Assembly (NCBI GenBank): GCA_002308435.1
Contig: DBUY01000068.1
Coordinates: 23,228 to 43,405, forward strand
Direction of reading: 5' to 3'
DNA: 20,178 nt
Source of the DNA: Proteobacteria bacterium UBA1278
GTDB lineage: Bacteria; Pseudomonadota; Gammaproteobacteria; Comchoanobacterales; Comchoanobacteraceae
This document shows positions 16,838 through 20,178 of the stretch, piece by piece. The notes beneath the pieces were generated by a model. The model worked only from the letters and a program-made list of their open reading frames with translations. It did no database searches and had not been told where the DNA came from. Within the stretch, counting starts at the first letter, position 1. Each line of letters opens with the position of its first letter. The position numbers and the translations under genes are program-made.

Positions 16838-17431
16838 CTATTGCGTGGTTTCAAACTGCCATGTAAATTGCTTACCCGCTGTCTTCATCCAAAATACATG
16901 TAATCCCGACAAAGTCGAATCTATCACCTTGACCATATCCTCAGCATAGATAGGCATTAGCGCTGATGTCATCACCACAACACGCGAGTGGCGCCACCAC
17001 GGTTCGTTCTTTAGACTCGTTGCAGAGAAACCAGTCACGACGATCGCAATCATCAAAACCCCTTGCACCATTCCAAAATACACACCCAAAAACCGATCAA
17101 ACACAGATAATCCAGTGACTGATAATAACGACTGTATAATTCGGTTAAACAAAAAGCTGAGCACAAATGCACCCGCTACTAAACAGAAATTCACAATCAC
17201 TATACGTAAAATAGGTGATGACAAGCGGCCAGATAAAAAGTGATCTGCAAGATGGGTAGAGTAATGATAAGCGATATAACCCGCCATAATCCAGAAAAAC
17301 CAACTCACGATCTGGCGACAAAAACCCTTGAAACCACCAATCAACATTGTAATCACAAGAACACCAATAAAAGCGTAGTCTAATGTATTGAAGTGACTGA
17401 ACAAGTTAGAAATCGAACTCAATAACGGCAC
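16838..17431 (-). CDS. cvpA: CvpA family membrane protein
   Basis: CvpA is an inner-membrane protein named for its need in colicin V production; its exact role is unknown. Here it has 197 residues, somewhat more than the 162 of E. coli. Family features are the opening LDYAFIGVLVITMLIGGFKG, a following FCRQIVSWFFW helix, and the motif TGLSVFDRFLGVYFGMVQG before the last membrane helix. Four hydrophobic segments are visible, then a hydrophilic C-terminal tail. I chose GTG 17431 because AGGA stands five bases before it; a TTG at 17443 would place that ribosome site inside the gene. It is separated from the upstream operon by a terminator. No strong promoter is seen in the 147 bases upstream. In several gammaproteobacteria accD and cvpA lie close together with folC and dedD between them; those genes are absent here. 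Confidence 0.9.
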   Translation of the reverse strand: MPLLSSISNLFSHFNTLDYAFIGVLVITMLIGGFKGFCRQIVSWFFWIMAGYIAYHYSTHLADHFLSGRLSSPILRIVIVNFCLVAGAFVLSFLFNRIIQSLLSVTGLSVFDRFLGVYFGMVQGVLMIAIVVTGFSATSLKNEPWWRHSRVVVMTSALMPIYAEDMVKVIDSTLSGLHVFWMKTAGKQFTWQFETTQ

Positions 17432-17440
17432 AACGTTCCT
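17429..17440 (-). promoter_or_regulatory. Ribosome binding site deciding the cvpA start
   Basis: On the minus strand AGGAACGTTGTG places an AGGA core five bases before GTG at 17431. The longer frame begins with a TTG that overlaps this core and has no ribosome site of its own, so the GTG is preferred. Confidence 0.6.
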
Positions 17441-17515
17441 CAATTGATTTGGCGTGACAACCTAGTGCATGCCTTATGACAGTAGCATAATTTGCAAACA
17501 TTAAAAAAGCATTAG

Positions 17516-17547
17516 CAAAAAATCTTATCTCTATATCCACATAAGAT
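17516..17547 (-). terminator. Intrinsic terminator after the glycosidase gene
   Basis: On the minus strand ATCTTAT and ATAAGAT (17541-17547 and 17522-17528) form a perfect seven-base, A/T-rich stem around a twelve-base loop and run directly into a T-tract. It lies about 30 bases after the stop of the phosphodiester glycosidase gene and would separate that operon from cvpA. Confidence 0.55.
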
Positions 17548-17578
17548 CAGTCAACCATAGCGACGTCTCATCATGATA

Positions 17579-18397
17579 TCAGTGAGAACAGGGTATAAAT
17601 GCCAGTGCGTTTGCAATAGGACGCGATGCAACATGCTGCAGCCAGTGCCCCACGACTAATTGACCATTTACCAGCATTGAAGACGAGTATCCTCCATCCA
17701 AATTTAACGCATCCCGACAATCAAGTGATTGTAATAATCGGCGCAGCGAGAATAAAGTGAGGCCACTCGAGACCCCAATATAGGTTGCATACTGGTCACC
17801 CCCTTGCACAAGAACAAATAATAATTGATCTGAAGTTGTTCGACATATTGCAGAGCGAGCATGCCTTCCAGTGACAAATGTAGGCAACATCTGCTCAGGA
17901 TCAAGCGATAACGCCTTACCGTCTGCCAACAACAAGGGCGCACCGCCAACAATGTTATTCATGTCCTGCCACCAACGACCACCTCGATACATGGATTGTA
18001 AATTCCCATTTGCAGCCGTCAAGCGATCAAAAATCACGCTTTGTGGCGAACTCTGATTAAATCCAATCACACCACGTGTTTTGTAAGTTGTCGAGCGCCA
18101 CTCATCAGCTTTTAAGAAGCCTGTAGGCCTTCCGTCTTTTTTATAAAATCCAGCATTGATGATCGCTTGAGCTTGTGGGTAATCGACAGAAAAATCCCGC
18201 ATATACTGGACATAGTTATCTTTTGGAAGCAACAGCACCAGACGATATTGAGCCGGGTCAGCTTTGACCACATATACCGATGCCCCGTCCCATGTTTGCT
18301 CTTCAACAACCAAGGTGGACTGTGACCAAACTGAGACAACGCCAACACAGAGACTTAAACACAACAAAATCTTAAAGGACGATCCAAGCCTAATCAT
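17579..18397 (-). CDS. Secreted phosphodiester glycosidase family protein (NAGPA domain)
   Basis: The 272-residue protein matches the NAGPA/DUF2233 fold, named after the lysosomal enzyme that uncovers mannose 6-phosphate by cutting GlcNAc from a phosphodiester. The bacterial substrates are mostly unknown; cell-wall or exopolysaccharide phosphodiesters are plausible. Residues 1-25 form a signal peptide with a basic start, a hydrophobic core and a likely cleavage site near WSQS, so it acts outside the cytoplasm. Family motifs in order are INAGFY (80-85), GRPTGFL (89-95), GGAPLLLADG (151-160), RHARSAI (178-184), LNLDGGYSSSMLVNG (231-245) and RPIANAL (259-265). All presumed active-site strings are present. 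The start overlaps the accD stop as ATGA, so it is translationally coupled to accD, an unexpected partner. Confidence 0.88.
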   Translation of the reverse strand: MIRLGSSFKILLCLSLCVGVVSVWSQSTLVVEEQTWDGASVYVVKADPAQYRLVLLLPKDNYVQYMRDFSVDYPQAQAIINAGFYKKDGRPTGFLKADEWRSTTYKTRGVIGFNQSSPQSVIFDRLTAANGNLQSMYRGGRWWQDMNNIVGGAPLLLADGKALSLDPEQMLPTFVTGRHARSAICRTTSDQLLFVLVQGGDQYATYIGVSSGLTLFSLRRLLQSLDCRDALNLDGGYSSSMLVNGQLVVGHWLQHVASRPIANALAFIPCSH

Positions 18398-19251
18398 GAC
18401 TGATTAGCGAGGGCTTTTCTTAAATTTCGTCCTAAATAAGAGACGAGTTGATCACGTCCAACCACATCATCGATTGCACCATGCTGCACCAAAAACTCAG
18501 CGGTTTGAAAACCATCAGGCAACTTCTGTTGAGCTGAATTAGCGATAACTCGCGCACCAGTAAACCCAATATGCGCCCCTTTCTCAGCGATAATCACATC
18601 AGCCTGCATCGCAATACTCGCTGTAACACCACCAAACGTGGGATGCGTCAACACATTGAAAAAAGGCAGCCGGGTTTGTCTAAGCTGCTGAACAGCCGCA
18701 CTCATTTTTGCCATCTGAAATAGAGAAAGAACACCTTCCTGCATGCGTGCGCCACCACTTGCCGTCACACAAATAAACGGTAATTTTCGACTCATGGCCG
18801 TTTGAATAGCCAATGCGATACGCGAACCAGCTACCTCACCGAGCGAGCCGCCAATAAAGCCAAAATCAAAAATACTCAATACAGCAGCAACGCCGTCAAC
18901 AGCAGACACCGCTGAAATAACCGACTCTGTCATGTCAGACTTTTTGCGTGCTTTTTCAAGCCGCTCTTGGTATGTCATCTGATCGGCAAAGTTAAGCACA
19001 TCACTTGCCACAAGGGATTCACCAATCAACTCACAATCAGCACCACCTGTGAGTAAATCCAACCGCTCATAGCCTGTCAACATGTGATGATGACCGCACA
19101 CGGGGCAGACGCTATGAGCAGCCAAAAAGTCCGCTCGCTGAATTGAAGCATCACAGGCTCTGCAGTTTATGAACGATTGTTGATCTGCTTGCATTGGCTG
19201 TATTTTAACCCGATGCCCTGGCACTGGCCACTTCTTGTCTACCCAGAGCAT
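18394..19251 (-). CDS. accD: Acetyl-CoA carboxylase carboxyltransferase subunit beta
   Basis: With AccA this subunit transfers the carboxyl group from biotin to acetyl-CoA, giving malonyl-CoA, the first committed step of fatty-acid synthesis in the cytoplasm. The protein has 285 residues; E. coli AccD has 304, with a longer C-terminal tail. An N-terminal zinc ribbon has Cys30, Cys33, Cys49 and Cys52 (C-x2-C-x15-C-x2-C). The carboxyltransferase core shows FIGGSLGEVAGSRIA (132-146), the oxyanion segment ASGGARMQEG (164-173), HPTFGGVTASIAM (203-215) and IGFTGARVI (228-236). The ATG at 19251 overlaps the stop of the preceding gene as TAATG and has GGGAGG close upstream. The usual partners folC or trp genes are not adjacent. 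Confidence 0.97.
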   Translation of the reverse strand: MLWVDKKWPVPGHRVKIQPMQADQQSFINCRACDASIQRADFLAAHSVCPVCGHHHMLTGYERLDLLTGGADCELIGESLVASDVLNFADQMTYQERLEKARKKSDMTESVISAVSAVDGVAAVLSIFDFGFIGGSLGEVAGSRIALAIQTAMSRKLPFICVTASGGARMQEGVLSLFQMAKMSAAVQQLRQTRLPFFNVLTHPTFGGVTASIAMQADVIIAEKGAHIGFTGARVIANSAQQKLPDGFQTAEFLVQHGAIDDVVGRDQLVSYLGRNLRKALANQS

Positions 19252-20178
19252 TATTGCCTCCCACTGGTTAAATCGATGTTGGCACCTCCCAACAAGCCCG
19301 TCATAAACTTACCAAGCAATCTGCCAATGATGCCATCATGTGACTTTTCAATTTTTAAATACTCTTGCTCAGTTAATCCATTGTAACCTTTGATACAAGC
19401 ACTTGCTAGCACCGAGTCAATACCAACAAAGCGCTTGGCGTCCATTTGATCATAATGGGGGCGTTGTGCATAGAGTCCAGAGGCACCAACACCAGACTGA
19501 GATTTCAAGGCACTGAGATGCCGGCATATAATTTCCCCATCTTTAACTTGAATAATACCAAGCTGCGAAAACTGTTCAATAACCTGTGAGGCAGATGCCT
19601 GCTTCTCTTTTGCAAAGCGATCAGCCATTTTGTCAACATCAAACAACAGCTCACCATCGACTAAGCCATAGCCACTTTCAGTCAGATTCCCGACATCACG
19701 CTGATTAGCAATATAATCAGCTAACCACTCCCAAAACGCCTCTCCCAATACAACACCATCTGCAACTTCGTAGTCCGACTCGACTTTAATATCTAACTGG
19801 CTGGCCTGCATCAGCGCTTCAACGTCCAGGTTGATATCATGAACACCAAATAGCTCGTCATATATATTCAGCGCCTTAAACCAATGTCCCAGTAAAACTG
19901 TGTCCTCGGCTAGCCATGAAAACCCAAGGGAAGGCATAATCTGCTTTGCAATAACAATCGTCATGTCCGAAACAACCTGTGGAGACATACACTGCCCCGA
20001 GCGCATCCTAAAATGACGCGCACTCGCTGTCATAGGCTCATCGTAGTAGCGCCACTGCGCGATGAACTTACCCTGTTGATCGCACAAAGAAATATGTTTA
20101 TCTGCAAAGAGTTTTGCAATCCGAAATAATAGCATCGCTGAAAATACTGCATAAACCAGACGAGAACCTCGATCTGTC
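19251..20178 (-). CDS. TraI_2/MobH-like domain protein with degenerate HD motif (partial, 5' end beyond window)
   Basis: This gene runs in from the right edge. An ATG at 20135 would give 294 residues, but the frame stays open to 20178 and that ATG has no ribosome site, so the true start is probably outside. No housekeeping family fits. From memory, the layout follows the TraI_2 domain of MobH-type relaxases and related proteins: a region LCDQQGKFIAQW then EPMTASARHFRMR, a helix block ending QIMPSLGFSWLAEDTVLLGHWFKAL, and a C-terminal part GEAFWEWLADYIANQR, GYGLVDGELLFDV and VIEQFSQLGII. Where TraI_2 proteins have ALLHDVGK, the frame upstream of ATG 20135 reads AMLLFRIAK, so the HD metal ligands seem lost. 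The stop overlaps the accD start. It may be a non-catalytic, DNA- or partner-binding derivative; this is inference. Confidence 0.6.
   Translation of the reverse strand, partial: TDRGSRLVYAVFSAMLLFRIAKLFADKHISLCDQQGKFIAQWRYYDEPMTASARHFRMRSGQCMSPQVVSDMTIVIAKQIMPSLGFSWLAEDTVLLGHWFKALNIYDELFGVHDINLDVEALMQASQLDIKVESDYEVADGVVLGEAFWEWLADYIANQRDVGNLTESGYGLVDGELLFDVDKMADRFAKEKQASASQVIEQFSQLGIIQVKDGEIICRHLSALKSQSGVGASGLYAQRPHYDQMDAKRFVGIDSVLASACIKGYNGLTEQEYLKIEKSHDGIIGRLLGKFMTGLLGGANIDLTSGRQ

Noticed and set aside
1..20178. CRISPR arrays, insertion sequences, phage or defence genes
   Set aside because: I saw no regularly spaced repeats, no transposase or integrase motifs, no terminal inverted repeats and no defence-gene families; apart from the partial TraI_2-like gene the window is core metabolism.

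Overview
This 20,178-base window looks like part of the chromosome of a gammaproteobacterium with moderate G+C (mid-40s percent by eye, not computed). The assignment rests on the order tpiA-secG-tRNA-Leu-nuoA to nuoN, on separate nuoC and nuoD genes, on an alphaproteobacterial/mitochondrial-like NuoI, and on the accD/cvpA neighbourhood. I cannot name the genus; a Legionella/Coxiella-type lineage is a guess. Every gene except holA lies on the minus strand.

Right part (20178 down to 16838, minus strand). A gene that enters from beyond the right edge encodes a protein resembling the TraI_2/MobH family. It overlaps accD (acetyl-CoA carboxylase beta subunit), which overlaps a secreted NAGPA-type phosphodiester glycosidase. 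Stops and starts overlap by one to four bases, so the three probably form one translationally coupled operon, ending at a hairpin near 17530. cvpA follows as a separate gene.

Centre (16794 to 14458). holA (DNA polymerase III delta) is the only plus-strand gene. It is divergent from tpiA across a 179-base gap holding one good promoter in each direction and convergent with cvpA. tpiA, secG and tRNA-Leu(GAG) form a minus-strand unit that ends in a clear intrinsic terminator.

Left part (14371 to 1, minus strand). The nuo operon encodes respiratory complex I: nuoA, B, C, D, E, F, G, H, I, J, K, L, M and N, with nuoN cut by the left edge. Junctions overlap or are tightly spaced. Cluster-binding cysteines and the proton-pumping Glu/Lys residues are intact where checked, so the complex should be functional: NuoEFG oxidise NADH, NuoBCDI pass electrons to quinone, and NuoAHJKLMN move protons through the membrane.

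There is no gene-free stretch above 300 bases, no rRNA, no CRISPR array and no insertion sequence. The window is mostly ordinary core genome. The points most worth a second look are the TraI_2-like gene with an apparently lost HD motif coupled to accD, the accD-glycosidase coupling, a triosephosphate isomerase with altered signature motifs, and nested alternative hairpins between tRNA-Leu and nuoA.
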